A stretch of 44,666 nucleotides of DNA from contig CAJXOW010000026.1 of NCBI GenBank assembly GCA_913057825.1, positions 1 through 44,666 of the forward strand. Direction: 5' to 3'. The position numbers and the translations under genes were made by a program. The stretch is from an uncultured Balneolaceae bacterium. GTDB lineage: Bacteria > Bacteroidota > Rhodothermia > Balneolales > Balneolaceae. Positions 9,101 through 17,395 of the stretch are shown one piece after another (positions within the stretch are counted from its first letter, which is position 1; every line of letters starts with the position of its first letter). Under the pieces are notes generated by a model. That model ran no database searches, was not told the DNA's origin, and saw only the letters and a program-made list of their open reading frames with translations.

Positions 9101-9796
9101 TCGGCCTGCGAAGCGAAATGGGGACAAAAAACCAATTTGGTTATGACGCTGCCGCACGGGTACGAGGGACAGGGGCCCGAACACTCCTCCGGTCGACTGG
9201 AAAGATTCCTCCAGCTTTGCGCCGAAGACAACATGCAGGTTATGAACCTGACCACGCCGGCTCAGTATTTCCACGCCCTGCGCAAGCAGGTTCTTCAGGA
9301 TTTCAAGAAACCCCTGATCATCATGTCGCCCAAGAGCCTGCTGCGACACCCGATGGCCGTGTCAAGTACCGAAGAACTGGCCAATGGAGCCTTTCACCCG
9401 CTGCTAGATGAGACCGAACTGGAAAATACGGACGATATAGACCGCGTCATCTTCTGTTCGGGCAAGGTGTATTACGATCTCTTAAAACACCGGCAAGAAA
9501 ACGACATCGACCATGTCGCCCTGGTGCGGGTTGAACAATTCTATCCCTTCCCCGACCGGGATATCAGTGAAACACTGGAAAAGTATTCTGATGTAAAAGA
9601 CATCGCCTGGTGCCAGGAAGAACCCAGGAACCAGGGAGCCTGGCAGTTTATGTACATGCGGATGTCCGGACTGCTTGAGGAGGGACAAGAACTAAGCTAC
9701 ATCGGACGACAAGCCGCCGCCGCACCGGCCACCGGACAGAAGAAGATCCACGAAGCCGAGCAGGAGAAACTTGTTCAGGAAGCTTTTCGTGATTAA
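6116..9796 (+). CDS. kgd: 2-oxoglutarate dehydrogenase E1/E2 fusion (multifunctional 2-oxoglutarate decarboxylase/dehydrogenase)
   Basis: This 1226-residue protein combines the succinyltransferase (E2) catalytic domain with the thiamine-diphosphate E1 of the 2-oxoglutarate dehydrogenase complex, for oxidative decarboxylation in the TCA cycle. Residues 1-40 match the E1 N-terminal segment (AAFGPNTALVEELYNQYKED). A Pro/Ala/Lys-rich linker follows. The E2 domain (about 100-335) carries the catalytic DHRIIQG near residue 308. The E1 part runs from about 370 to the end, with MAHRGRLNV and GDAAFSGQGVVAETLN near 648. No lipoyl domain is present, as in actinobacterial Kgd, so lipoylated E2 must come from elsewhere. 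The start is TTG: homologous sequence begins right there and no in-frame ATG precedes it. The stop codon lies inside the arm of element C2. Confidence 0.95.
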   Translation: MKSLEAAFGPNTALVEELYNQYKEDPESVPNHWRTYFDKLEGKPVQEEDTADRTPKDTVIDNGAPDTQTKARTREQAPPVKAEDMDSDVVIPEEAELEKIKGIPAKIAENMEQSLKVPTATSVRDMPVKMLIEDRDIINRHLVHRVQSKTSFTHYIGWAIIQALEDYPNLNHFFARKDGQFYRVKPPQINLGIAIDIEDKHGERQLVVPNIKKVGQMSFVEFVNSFNDLITRARNGNLELSDYQGTTISITNPGMLGTVQSVPRLMTGQGAILATGAIDYPAEYQSMSQEVLSQLGISKTMTMTCTYDHRIIQGAESGSFLKHVQELLNSEDFYQEIFDELDVSHKPVPYGVDKYAGQLDGHGASLEQNKKAIAVMQLINMYRTRGHVQADLNPLKDETRHSPDLDFEYYGLTMWDLDREFYCGGLGGYEKAPLRTIIKLLRDTYCGYIGAEYMHLLDLEERKWLRERMESTTNDPDLSQDEKRRILHKLNQAGAFEKFLHRKYIGHKRFSLEGADTLIPMLDFLLEKAGEHEVEKIFLGMAHRGRLNVHVNTLNKPYHKVFAEFEGNIDRGTIQGSGDVKYHVGARGKHKTNNGEEIEVELMPNPSHLESVNPVVEGATRATQDARSTNGESMDQNEKEVVPLLLHGDAAFSGQGVVAETLNMSQLDGFKTGGTIHVIINNQIGFTTLPTDGRSTEYASDLAKMILAPIFHVNGDEPESAIHAIRMAMDYRQKFGKDVVIDLVCYRRHGHNEGDEPGFTQPGMYKEIDNHDSVRDIYTKELVRKGDLSEEETNQIVEEFDELLQDAFEDAKNAPALEVTEDMMSRSETPQKDWPEYPDTSYPLEELKEIGTTINTVPKDFDANPKLLRNLAKRAEIVKNNEKKIDWGLGEALAFGTLLKNGTPVRLTGQDAERGTFSHRHAVLHGTDTQQKFTPLNNLSDEQAPFHVYNSLLSEFAVVNYEFGYSTANLDALVLWEAQFGDFVNGAQIPIDQYISACEAKWGQKTNLVMTLPHGYEGQGPEHSSGRLERFLQLCAEDNMQVMNLTTPAQYFHALRKQVLQDFKKPLIIMSPKSLLRHPMAVSSTEELANGAFHPLLDETELENTDDIDRVIFCSGKVYYDLLKHRQENDIDHVALVRVEQFYPFPDRDISETLEKYSDVKDIAWCQEEPRNQGAWQFMYMRMSGLLEEGQELSYIGRQAAAAPATGQKKIHEAEQEKLVQEAFRD

Positions 9797-10010
9797 TGAT
9801 TTATGATTTATAATTAGTGATTAATGATTAATGATTGTTGTACTTCTCTGAAGTAGCTTAGTAATAGTTCTTAGATTTTATACAGTTTTGCTACTTTTAT
9901 TGAAAAAGTACCTGATAAAGCGGTTAAATAGACCTCGTTGCGCTTTATAAGCAACAGTGCCCAATCACTAATCATTAATCACTAATTATTAATTACCCAT
10001 CATTAATCAC
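9789..10010. repeat. Inverted-repeat element C2 (heptamer-array arms)
   Basis: The 49-bp arms (9789-9837 and 9962-10010) match at 43 positions and consist of degenerate 7-bp units such as AATCATT and AATCACT. The loop is 124 nt. The left arm includes the last codon and TAA of the kgd-type gene. A CCGAGCGCAGCGAGG palindrome (10016-10030) lies 5 nt outside the right arm. The element sits between convergent genes, where a bidirectional transcription end is expected, but neither side has a U-tract. Confidence 0.85.
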
Positions 10011-10031
10011 GTTGTCCGAGCGCAGCGAGGG

Positions 10032-10940
10032 TCACCGGAGCCCGCCTTTAGCCCCTTTGCAAATACGGCTGACTGCGTCGTGACTGTGGAGGCTTTCCAT
10101 GTGGATGCATCGGACTACGAAATCGAGGATGGGATCGTAGTCGTCGAGCTCTTCATATAATAAACGAGCGGCGTCTTCAACAAATTTCTGGTAAGCACCA
10201 TTCATCTCGGCAAATGCCTGCTCATCTTCCCGCTTAACCATCACCTGGGTTTCCGTCATGAGGGCATTTCGGCACAACTCGACCACGTCCTCGACATACA
10301 TCTCCTCTTCCAGTTCAAGCGTAAGGTTGGCTACGCTCCGCTGACTATGAGGAATGGCGGCTACGTTACGCAGGTCACGGGCATGTTCAGCCAGTTCATA
10401 GGAACACGGGCACGCACTGCTGTAATCAAACTCGAGGTGCAAAAACTTTCGGAACCGGTTGTTCGCGTCCATCGTACCCTCATACGATACCGAATAATAC
10501 TGGTAGCCCTCCAATTCGGAACGAAGACTCTCTTGCAGCATCGGGTAATTGAAGGAAAGACGCAGTTGACCGGTATGCGTTTCCAGGTCTTCTTTGTAGG
10601 CATGAAGAACGTCGGACAGGCGACCTATATGAAAAATTTCATCCTGAAATTCGTAAAAGGTTCGGACAATCCGGCTCATATTAATTCCTTTCTTACCGGC
10701 CTCCAAACCTACATATCCGTCGACCGAAGTCTCGAGTTCTCTGTAATCCCCGTTGCGAGACGGTATTTTGAGGGGGAGTTTAAAATTGGAAACGCCCACC
10801 TGCTGAATAGGCACGTCCGCCCCTTCAATCAGGGAAGCTGGACCATTCTGAAGGTCCGGCAAAGAATCTTTGTATTGATCCGATACTGTAAAAGTGGGAT
10901 CGTACATTTTTTTGAGATTTGAACGAATCATTCCATCCAT
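10032..10940 (-). CDS. folE2: GTP cyclohydrolase FolE2 (type IB)
   Basis: At 302 residues this is the usual size for FolE2, the non-homologous GTP cyclohydrolase I that turns GTP into dihydroneopterin triphosphate, the first step of folate, queuosine-type and biopterin-type synthesis. FolE2 landmarks include VGVSNFKLPLKI near the N terminus, GINMSRIVRTFYEF, and the metal/catalytic cysteine segment SACPCSYELAEHA near residue 178. The C-terminal HMESLHSHDAVSRI is also typical. FolE2 works with metals other than zinc and in many bacteria complements or replaces FolE under zinc limitation. A 6-pyruvoyltetrahydropterin synthase gene lies upstream on the same strand, 505 nt away across element A5. 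Confidence 0.96.
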   Translation of the reverse strand: MDGMIRSNLKKMYDPTFTVSDQYKDSLPDLQNGPASLIEGADVPIQQVGVSNFKLPLKIPSRNGDYRELETSVDGYVGLEAGKKGINMSRIVRTFYEFQDEIFHIGRLSDVLHAYKEDLETHTGQLRLSFNYPMLQESLRSELEGYQYYSVSYEGTMDANNRFRKFLHLEFDYSSACPCSYELAEHARDLRNVAAIPHSQRSVANLTLELEEEMYVEDVVELCRNALMTETQVMVKREDEQAFAEMNGAYQKFVEDAARLLYEELDDYDPILDFVVRCIHMESLHSHDAVSRICKGAKGGLR

Positions 10941-11009
10941 GTGCTGTTAATCGATCTTGTTGATATTAAGTTATGAAATCTGATTCTGTCCAACGAATCC
11001 TTGTATTCA

Positions 11010-11037
11010 GCTCAAGGCTGAAAGTTGAAAGCTCAAA
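11010..11037. repeat. Short heptamer tandem array
   Basis: Four 7-bp units, GCTCAAG, GCTGAAA, GTTGAAA and GCTCAAA, follow each other with no inverted partner nearby. The rest of the 326-nt gene-free stretch 10941-11266 is AT-rich and shows nothing else I can name. Confidence 0.55.
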
Positions 11038-11266
11038 GAAAACTTCTGCCATACCATTCAATAATTTATATCAGGCAGTAACTCATGCTCATTAATTAAT
11101 CTCAAACAACCTGTAATACATTCATTTTATGAATTGATCAAACCACAAGGTAAATAACGAATTTGATCCTTCATTAATACATCAAAATCCAACTACCTTA
11201 AAACGAAATCATTCTAACAAGCTTTTTCTTTTTAACAAAATAATTTTTAACGATCATCTCTATACT

Positions 11267-11443
11267 CAGTCAGGAGCCAACGGGATGCCGGGCTGTGCCT
11301 TCGACGAAAAATTTTTTCTCACGGTTTTGCTCTTTCACCTTAAGTTGCTATGCAAATTAGACTTTTGGATCCTGTAAATTGTTTTGGTTCGAAAAATTTT
11401 ATAAGTACTCAGCACAGCCCGGCATCCCGTTGGCTCCTGACTG
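11267..11443. repeat. Inverted-repeat element A5 (class I, divergent family A)
   Basis: Perfect 32-bp arms at 11267-11298 and 11412-11443 enclose a 113-nt core. The core ends (CTTCGACGAAAAATTTTTTC and CGAAAAATTTTATAAGTACT) resemble those of A1-A4, so it is probably a diverged family A member. The right arm stops 2 nt from the stop codon of the pterin synthase gene. Confidence 0.85.
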
Positions 11444-11445
11444 CG

Positions 11446-11892
11446 CTATTCGACCTGCAATCCCTGTTGGGCATAAGGACAATATACGGCGTAGTTTCGT
11501 TCGGTTTCATACAACTTGATCGAGTACAGCATGCCCCGACTTTTGCAAGCTTCTTTGACTTCGTCCTCTATCTCATTGAAAAAAGCTTTAACCAGGTTTT
11601 CGGTGGATGGGATAATGCCCTCAAGGAAATCAACATCCAGGTTGAGATTTTTATGGTCGCATTTTTCAATGATGCGACGCTCAATTATTTCTTTCAGCTC
11701 GCCAATATCGATTACATATCCGGTTTCTTCATCCACTTCACCCAGCACGGTTACCTCCAGATCGTAATTATGTCCGTGCCAGTTCTTCGAATTACACTTA
11801 CCATAAGTCTTTCGATTCCATTCATCCGACTTATTCGGATTGTGCAATCGATGAGCCGCGTTAAAATGTGCCCTGCGCGTAATAAAAGTCAC
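11446..11892 (-). CDS. 6-pyruvoyltetrahydropterin synthase, PTPS-II type
   Basis: This 148-residue member of the QueD/PTPS family is predicted to convert dihydroneopterin triphosphate to 6-pyruvoyltetrahydropterin. Zinc-ligand histidines are visible in FNAAHRLHNP and WHGHNY. The catalytic cysteine motif is CNSKNWHGH, i.e. Cys, five residues, HGH. That spacing marks the tetrahydrobiopterin-making PTPS-II type, whereas QueD has Cys, three residues, HGH. CDHKNLNLD, PSTENL and KLYETERNYAVY are further family segments, and the whole chain resembles animal PTPS. With FolE2 next door and a carbinolamine dehydratase at 33.0 kb, a biopterin-type cofactor route is likely. A queD label from automatic annotation would probably be misleading. 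Confidence 0.9.
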   Translation of the reverse strand: MTFITRRAHFNAAHRLHNPNKSDEWNRKTYGKCNSKNWHGHNYDLEVTVLGEVDEETGYVIDIGELKEIIERRIIEKCDHKNLNLDVDFLEGIIPSTENLVKAFFNEIEDEVKEACKSRGMLYSIKLYETERNYAVYCPYAQQGLQVE

Positions 11893-12080
11893 CGTATATT
11901 TGGATTTAGTTGAAGAGGTTCGGGTTACAACTCAATCTTTGCATATCTGTTTTATACATAGGTGTCTTTGTTCAAGCTATCAATGGAAATATTGAATCGT
12001 GAAATGCACGCCACCCGACCACTGATTAGGTTAACGCAGCTCCCGCTATTCTATTTCCTGGTACCCTCGCTTCGCTCGGG

Positions 12081-12242
12081 GATTAATGATTTATAATTTA
12101 TGATTAATGATTGGGTTGGAATCAATGACTTGTGCTCTTGATACAATTTCCAAGCGGTATTCTCCCAACTAAAACCATGAATCTACTTACATTGCCGGGG
12201 AGTACCCCCCAATCATTAATCATAAATTATAAATCATTAATC
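12081..12242. repeat. Inverted-repeat element C3 (heptamer-array arms)
   Basis: Perfect 35-bp arms at 12081-12115 and 12208-12242 are made of 7-bp units (AATCATT, AATCATA and variants) ending in GGG/CCC toward the loop of 92 nt. The palindrome CCTCGCTTCGCTCGGG (12065-12080) directly abuts the left arm, and the terminator T-tract of the T9SS gene directly abuts the right arm. The rest of 11893-12064 shows nothing I recognise. Confidence 0.9.
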
Positions 12243-12278
12243 AAAAGAGGAGGACCCCAATGTCATTGAGATCCTCCC
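12243..12278 (-). terminator. Rho-independent terminator of the T9SS-protein gene
   Basis: On the minus strand GGAGGATCTCAATG pairs with CATTGGGGTCCTCC (two G-U type mismatches) and is followed by TCTTTTGATT. It lies 60 nt after the stop codon of the secreted-protein gene. Confidence 0.85.
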
Positions 12279-12338
12279 GTTATCAGCACACCTAACCTAT
12301 GCAGGTGTTCTTCCGGCTTAGAAGAATTGAACTAGAAC

Positions 12339-14030
12339 TTACTTGATCAGCGTCATTTTCCGGATCATCGTGAAGTCGCTGCCGGACAGACGGTAGATGT
12401 ACATTCCACTCGACAATCCTGATGCGTCGAATGTTGCCGTGTGGTTTCCGGCCGACTGTTTTCCGTTAACCAGCGTGGCCACTTCTCGTCCGAGCATATC
12501 GTATACCTTCAACTGCACGTTCTGTGCGGCAGGAAGGGTGTATCGGATGTTGGTGGTCGGGTTAAACGGGTTCGGATAATTTTGCTTCAGCGCAACGTTC
12601 TCTGGCATATCACCTGTTTGATCCACCGGTATCGGTGTTCCTGTTGAAGAGGTGAAACCTAGCTGGCTCAAGGCCGTCCAGCCTACCAGCCAGTTCTTAC
12701 TTCCGAAAGCACCCTTGTATTCAGTTTGGGTCCAGAAATCACCCTGAAGCTGTGCAGCACCGCTCAGAACAGCACTGTTTTCGGGTCGCGGATCCAATCC
12801 GCCATTGGCCGTACGACTGATTCCCTTGAATTGCGGATCCAGTACCGTATTGGCATTTGCAGAAGCAGAAAGCATGGTATTGGTATAACCTGCATTTCCA
12901 AGATCGGTCAACGCGCGGGCACTTTCGTTCAGAAGACTGGAAGCAAACACGCTGTTTTCAAAGTTGATAGAATCGGCTTCGAGGCGTGCTCGAGCATCAA
13001 ACTGGTCGGTACCGTCCACATCTTCAACCACCAGGAACGGTGATTTGAAGTCGTCCGCGAAGACGCTGTTGACATATCGCACGCCGGTGTTGTCGCGCAG
13101 CAGGATTGACTCTTCGGGGTCTCCCGATGGCGTATTACCTGCATCTTGGTAATTACCCGTGCCCAGATACGTGGCATTGGTAATCTGCGGATAGGCAAAC
13201 GGCCTGGTGTCTTCCGAATCGGTGGAGGATCCATCCTGCTCGGCCATGTGCCCGGCCGCATCGGTATCCTGGATCACAAACCAGAACTGGTTCTTGCCGC
13301 GGAATCCTTCGTCGGTGTCAAATCCGTCGTCTTCCACAAAAGCGGAGACCAGGTAGCGGGTGTTGACCGTTCCGCCGAACCATTCAAATCCGTCGTCGGC
13401 ACTGTCGAACGACTCGACAAATTCGATGGTCGTTCCGGCTCCGACGCCGCCCATCGTCAGACCCTGAATCTCGTTACCGGAGGAAGAACCGATGTTAATA
13501 CCGGTATGACGGATCGATACGTAGCGCAACACACCGGAATTATCCATCGGATCATTTCCGCCGTACTGGGCCATTTCAATATTATCCTGGGATACAATCT
13601 CGTTGATCCCTTCGACCGCTTTCGGACTGGGATTGTTGGTCGGGGCTTCACCAAGAATAACAATGCCGCCCCAGAGACCGGTGTTGTTTTTACCCATCGT
13701 CAGGTCCGTGTCGTTCACCGAGGTGAAGACAATAGGATTTTCCGGGGTTCCCTCGGCGAAAATCTGTCCGTCACGGGAAACAACCAGAGCGGAGGCATCC
13801 AGATTCTGTCCGTCTTCGGCCTTGATAACGGTACCGGCTTCAATGTGAAGCTCCGCGTTATTGGTTACGAAGACCACCCCGTCGAGGATATACTCCGTAT
13901 CAGATTCCCAGGTCGTATTTTCGGTAATATTAGTGGAAACGGTCACTTGATTCTGGGCTGAAACCGCGAACGGCGTTAGAAACAGAACCAGCACCATTAA
14001 TTTGAATGTTCGTGGTATTGATTTTCTCAT
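12339..14030 (-). CDS. Secreted protein with a type IX secretion sorting tail
   Basis: The protein has 563 residues. Residues 1-26 form a signal peptide ending at VSAQN. The body (about 30-450) is rich in Gly, Asp and Asn, with right-handed beta-helix character: a first strand region [19 protein letters not shown], then [13 protein letters not shown] and [18 protein letters not shown]. The last 85 residues are a type A T9SS sorting domain: [30 protein letters not shown] and [10 protein letters not shown]. It is thus exported across the outer membrane and probably anchored at the surface. It lies 170 nt downstream of a TonB-dependent receptor gene, most likely in one transcript, and ends at its own terminator. 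Proteins of this type often accompany a receptor, which suggests a ligand-capturing partner; the ligand is not shown, but the upstream box hints at phosphate. Confidence 0.88.
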   Translation of the reverse strand: MRKSIPRTFKLMVLVLFLTPFAVSAQNQVTVSTNITENTTWESDTEYILDGVVFVTNNAELHIEAGTVIKAEDGQNLDASALVVSRDGQIFAEGTPENPIVFTSVNDTDLTMGKNNTGLWGGIVILGEAPTNNPSPKAVEGINEIVSQDNIEMAQYGGNDPMDNSGVLRYVSIRHTGINIGSSSGNEIQGLTMGGVGAGTTIEFVESFDSADDGFEWFGGTVNTRYLVSAFVEDDGFDTDEGFRGKNQFWFVIQDTDAAGHMAEQDGSSTDSEDTRPFAYPQITNATYLGTGNYQDAGNTPSGDPEESILLRDNTGVRYVNSVFADDFKSPFLVVEDVDGTDQFDARARLEADSINFENSVFASSLLNESARALTDLGNAGYTNTMLSASANANTVLDPQFKGISRTANGGLDPRPENSAVLSGAAQLQGDFWTQTEYKGAFGSKNWLVGWTALSQLGFTSSTGTPIPVDQTGDMPENVALKQNYPNPFNPTTNIRYTLPAAQNVQLKVYDMLGREVATLVNGKQSAGNHTATFDASGLSSGMYIYRLSGSDFTMIRKMTLIK

Positions 14031-14200
14031 AAGAGAGTATGTCTCCTGTTTTGATTTAGGTTTATGTAGAGTTTGTGAGTTTTTAAGGGTCTACTTTTTC
14101 GAATATTTGTTCTTGCTAAGCGGGGTTTTCCTCCCCCTGATCCATTTCCAATTACTTTAGAACTGGATCTTTCCCCCTCCAAAGGGGTATTATTGTTGCC

Positions 14201-17155
14201 CTAGAGTGAATATTTGAGACCAAACTTGTAGGTTATACCTTTTTGATATGATTGGTTGACGTAGTGAATGCCACGAAAATACTGGGTTTCCCGGATATCC
14301 GGATTCAGAATATTGTCGATCGATACATTCAGCGTTAAGCGATCGGTAATGGATTTACTGCCGACGAAATTGAGCGAACCATAGGAGCGTTGGTAGGAGT
14401 TTGGTGTTGCCCCCCGCATTACTTCCGTCAACCGATCCCCGAACAGGTGATAATTGACAGCGGCCGACATGCCGACCTCCGGATTTTCATAGGATATATC
14501 AAAGTTGAAGGAATAAGGTGACTGGTTGGAGAGAGGGCGATGCTTCACATCCGAAGGAGCATTGGCAATCACCCGATCTACTTCCTCTTCCGAGAGTTCC
14601 TGGGTATTCATATTGAGGATCTCCACGAGCTCAAGTCGAGGAACGTCCACTCGTGATTCAACCAGGGTGAAATTGGTGGAGACCAGGAAGTCGCGCATGA
14701 AACCACCCAGGAAGTCCAGACGCTTACGGGCTTCGAACTCGACTCCATACACGACGCCTCGATCTACATTCTGAATGGAAGAGGCGTTGTTGCCGATATC
14801 AATTCTGATGACTCTTTCCAACGGGTTTTTAAACTCTTTATAGAATCCGCTCACCGAGAAGATCTCGCCCGGGTTCGGGAACCATTCCCATCGCACATCA
14901 TAATTGGTGATGAGGGTGCGTTTGAGATCCGCATTCCCGGAGAACAGATAGTCCCCTACAAACTTGAAGGTCACATAGGGTGCAAGTTCACGAAAGGTCG
15001 GACGTGCCAGCGTTCTCGTATAGGAGGCCCGGGCGTTCATTTTGTCCGTGATATTGTACGTAAGGTTCAGCGAGGGTAGGAAATCCGTATTATTCAAGAT
15101 TCCCCGGGCTACGGACGAATCCTGGCTTATTGTTGAAATATCAGCATCCTCCATGCGAATGCCGCCCGAGAACTTGAGACGATCTACGATCGGCATTTCG
15201 ATCATCCCATACAGTGCATATAATTCCTTCGACACATCATAATTGTTTCTCAGAGCCGTCGCATCATCAATAGTCAATCCATATTTCGGACCATTTTCGG
15301 TTTGGATCAATCCCACATGATTGAAATATGCATTGATATCCCCGTTTACATCATTTAAATCCACCGCACCATTTTCAGGCAGCTGGTATTCAATTCGACT
15401 TTCCCGAAAGGAGCGGTCAACATTGGTGTAATTACCGCCAAATTTGATCTTCCCTTTGGTTGCCGTTTTGGTCGGAAACGGGATACTGATATCCACGCCG
15501 GTATTGAATGTACGCTCGTCCAGATCGCGGAAAAACCGGGATGGCGGCGAGCTGACATTATTCATAGGCATGGAATACACGGAATCATTGAACGCCGGCA
15601 GGTATGACCGCACATTCCATACATATCTCAGATCGGGTTCGTCCTGGGTGTTTTTGGCGTAAGAGGCATTCCAATTGATCGTACTATTCAGGACTTTCGC
15701 CAGGTAGTGTTTGCCTTCCAGCTGGTAGGAAGAGAGACTTCGCTCCACATAATGGATCGTTTGTGAGTTGAACAAGGCCCGATCGGACAAATCCTTGGGA
15801 TACGATCCCTGCAGGAAACGTCCCGTGGAGGTGCCGCTTTGAGTTCGAATATAGGTTGATGAAATTTTGTTATTGGTGTTCCAGCGATATGACAGATTCA
15901 ACAAACCGCCGATATCAACATTTTCGCTTCCTTTTCGATCTTGAAGGTTGATTCTCGAGAAAAGGGAATCAGCTTGAGATCCCCCTGCCCATCGTGCTAC
16001 CCGGCCATTATTGTAGCTGGAATACGATTTATCATACGTTAAACTGGCCGTGTATCCGAGGTCATTTCCATTGAATTTAATCAAGTTGCCGACCGAGGCC
16101 GAGTAGCTTTGGTTCATACCGATATCTGCGTTCAATGGTGCCATTGTCTGGTTGAAACTTTTCGACAGAGCCGCCAGTTCATCCGCATTTTCCATAGATG
16201 CATTTCGCTGAGGCAATTGCAGATCGGGATTTCCCACATAGCGACTTACTGCATCGGGCATGCTCCGGGCTCCGCCGTCAAATCCCAGGAAGTCGGTATT
16301 GGACGAATTTCCCAGCAGTATTTTTTCAAAACTGGTTTGTGTGTTATAGGATCGCGAGGCCGAGAACTCAAATGTGAATCGATCCGGGAAGTCCTTTGTT
16401 TCTACATTCACTAATCCACCGGTAAAATTACCGGGACGATCAGGGGTGAAAGTTTTCACCGTTGTGATATTCTTGATGAGGCTGCTCGGGAACAGGTCCA
16501 TCTGAAACGATTTCTTGTCAGGATCTGCACTGGGGAGGTTCGAGCCGTTCAACTGGGTCTCAGAATAGCGATCACCGAGACCGCGGACATACACATACTT
16601 GCCATCCACTACGGTAGCTCCGGTTACTTTTTTCATCGCTTCGGCTGCGTTACCGGAACCCGTACTGGAGATTGACTCGGCCGAAATCGCATTGGAGAAT
16701 GATATTGATTTCTGCCGTTTGCTTAATAGCGCCGCTTCGTTGTTTTCGTTAACACGTGCTGTAACAGTAACTTCGTCGAGTGACTTTGTTTCCTGTTTCA
16801 ACGCTATATCAACCGTAGTCGACTTACCGGACTTGACCTTTACGTCCCTAACCGTGTAATCCGCATACGACAAATAAGTCGCTTTAATGGTATATAACCC
16901 GGGTTCCAGTCCTCCAATGCTATAGTTTCCGTCGACATCGGTTGCAGCTCCTTTGGTGGTTCCTTTGACTATTACGTTTACCCCTATCAAGGTTTCACCC
17001 GACTTAGCATCCACTACAGTACCGCTTATTTTCCCTGGATTTTGCTTTTTTTCGGATGAATTATCCTGTGCATTTACATTCTGACTGCCGAATGGAAACA
17101 ACAGCCATCCCGCCAACATCAGTAGTAAAGAAAAACGAAGTGTTAAAGTTTTCAT
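14201..17155 (-). CDS. TonB-dependent outer-membrane receptor with a carboxypeptidase-regulatory domain
   Basis: The protein has 984 residues with a signal peptide (LLLMLAGWLLFPFG) ending near residue 30. A carboxypeptidase D regulatory-like domain follows at about 42-130 (GKISGTVVDAKSGETLIGVN, YTIKATYLSYADYTVRDVKV). The plug domain comes next (SAESISSTGSGNAAEAMKKV, VYVRGLGDRYSETQLNGSNL), then a 22-stranded barrel ending in FGLKYSL with a C-terminal aromatic/hydrophobic pattern. It imports a substrate with energy from an ExbB/ExbD/TonB complex; exbB and exbD genes lie at 21.4-23.6 kb. It shares a transcript direction with the T9SS protein downstream. Four direct hexamers with 11-bp spacing lie about 180 nt upstream. 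Confidence 0.95.
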   Translation of the reverse strand: MKTLTLRFSLLLMLAGWLLFPFGSQNVNAQDNSSEKKQNPGKISGTVVDAKSGETLIGVNVIVKGTTKGAATDVDGNYSIGGLEPGLYTIKATYLSYADYTVRDVKVKSGKSTTVDIALKQETKSLDEVTVTARVNENNEAALLSKRQKSISFSNAISAESISSTGSGNAAEAMKKVTGATVVDGKYVYVRGLGDRYSETQLNGSNLPSADPDKKSFQMDLFPSSLIKNITTVKTFTPDRPGNFTGGLVNVETKDFPDRFTFEFSASRSYNTQTSFEKILLGNSSNTDFLGFDGGARSMPDAVSRYVGNPDLQLPQRNASMENADELAALSKSFNQTMAPLNADIGMNQSYSASVGNLIKFNGNDLGYTASLTYDKSYSSYNNGRVARWAGGSQADSLFSRINLQDRKGSENVDIGGLLNLSYRWNTNNKISSTYIRTQSGTSTGRFLQGSYPKDLSDRALFNSQTIHYVERSLSSYQLEGKHYLAKVLNSTINWNASYAKNTQDEPDLRYVWNVRSYLPAFNDSVYSMPMNNVSSPPSRFFRDLDERTFNTGVDISIPFPTKTATKGKIKFGGNYTNVDRSFRESRIEYQLPENGAVDLNDVNGDINAYFNHVGLIQTENGPKYGLTIDDATALRNNYDVSKELYALYGMIEMPIVDRLKFSGGIRMEDADISTISQDSSVARGILNNTDFLPSLNLTYNITDKMNARASYTRTLARPTFRELAPYVTFKFVGDYLFSGNADLKRTLITNYDVRWEWFPNPGEIFSVSGFYKEFKNPLERVIRIDIGNNASSIQNVDRGVVYGVEFEARKRLDFLGGFMRDFLVSTNFTLVESRVDVPRLELVEILNMNTQELSEEEVDRVIANAPSDVKHRPLSNQSPYSFNFDISYENPEVGMSAAVNYHLFGDRLTEVMRGATPNSYQRSYGSLNFVGSKSITDRLTLNVSIDNILNPDIRETQYFRGIHYVNQSYQKGITYKFGLKYSL

Positions 17156-17336
17156 GGTTTATGTGGTGATTTAGTTCGAATGTGCTGATTGATAAAGCCT
17201 GCTTTCAGTAGGTTGGCAGCCCTCCGGTGTGCTGAATTTGTTTTCCGAAAAGGATCCCATATCAGTCTTCTGTATGTAATCATTGGATTATGCTTCAACA
17301 TGACACCAGCAGGATAAGGGACGGAGATTGCCTTAA

Positions 17337-17375
17337 TGTTAGGTGAGCGTTACGATACCGTTAACACTATGTTAT
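17337..17375 (-). promoter_or_regulatory. Pho-box-like array of four direct hexamers at 11-bp spacing
   Basis: Reading toward the receptor gene, ATAACA, TTAACG, GTAACG and CTAACA start exactly 11 bp apart (plus-strand hexamers begin at 17370, 17359, 17348 and 17337). PhoB/PhoP-family regulators bind such direct repeats with helical spacing (TTAACA-like in Bacillus, CTTAACCT-like in cyanobacteria). A possible -10, TATCCT, lies at 17311-17316 on the minus strand. Confidence 0.5.
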
Positions 17376-17395
17376 GGGAATATTAAGGAAGGCTT

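Noticed and set aside
6250..9700. Long opposite-strand reading frames across the kgd-type gene
   Set aside because: They are shadows of a well-conserved plus-strand gene and encode low-complexity His/Arg/Gln-rich sequence without known domains.
14100..14200. Terminator between the receptor and T9SS-protein genes
   Set aside because: CCCC...GGGG pairings occur, but no U-tract follows on the minus strand; co-transcription is more likely.
17156..17336. Cobalamin or other riboswitch before the TonB receptor
   Set aside because: I searched the leader by eye for B12-box and other conserved riboswitch segments and found none.
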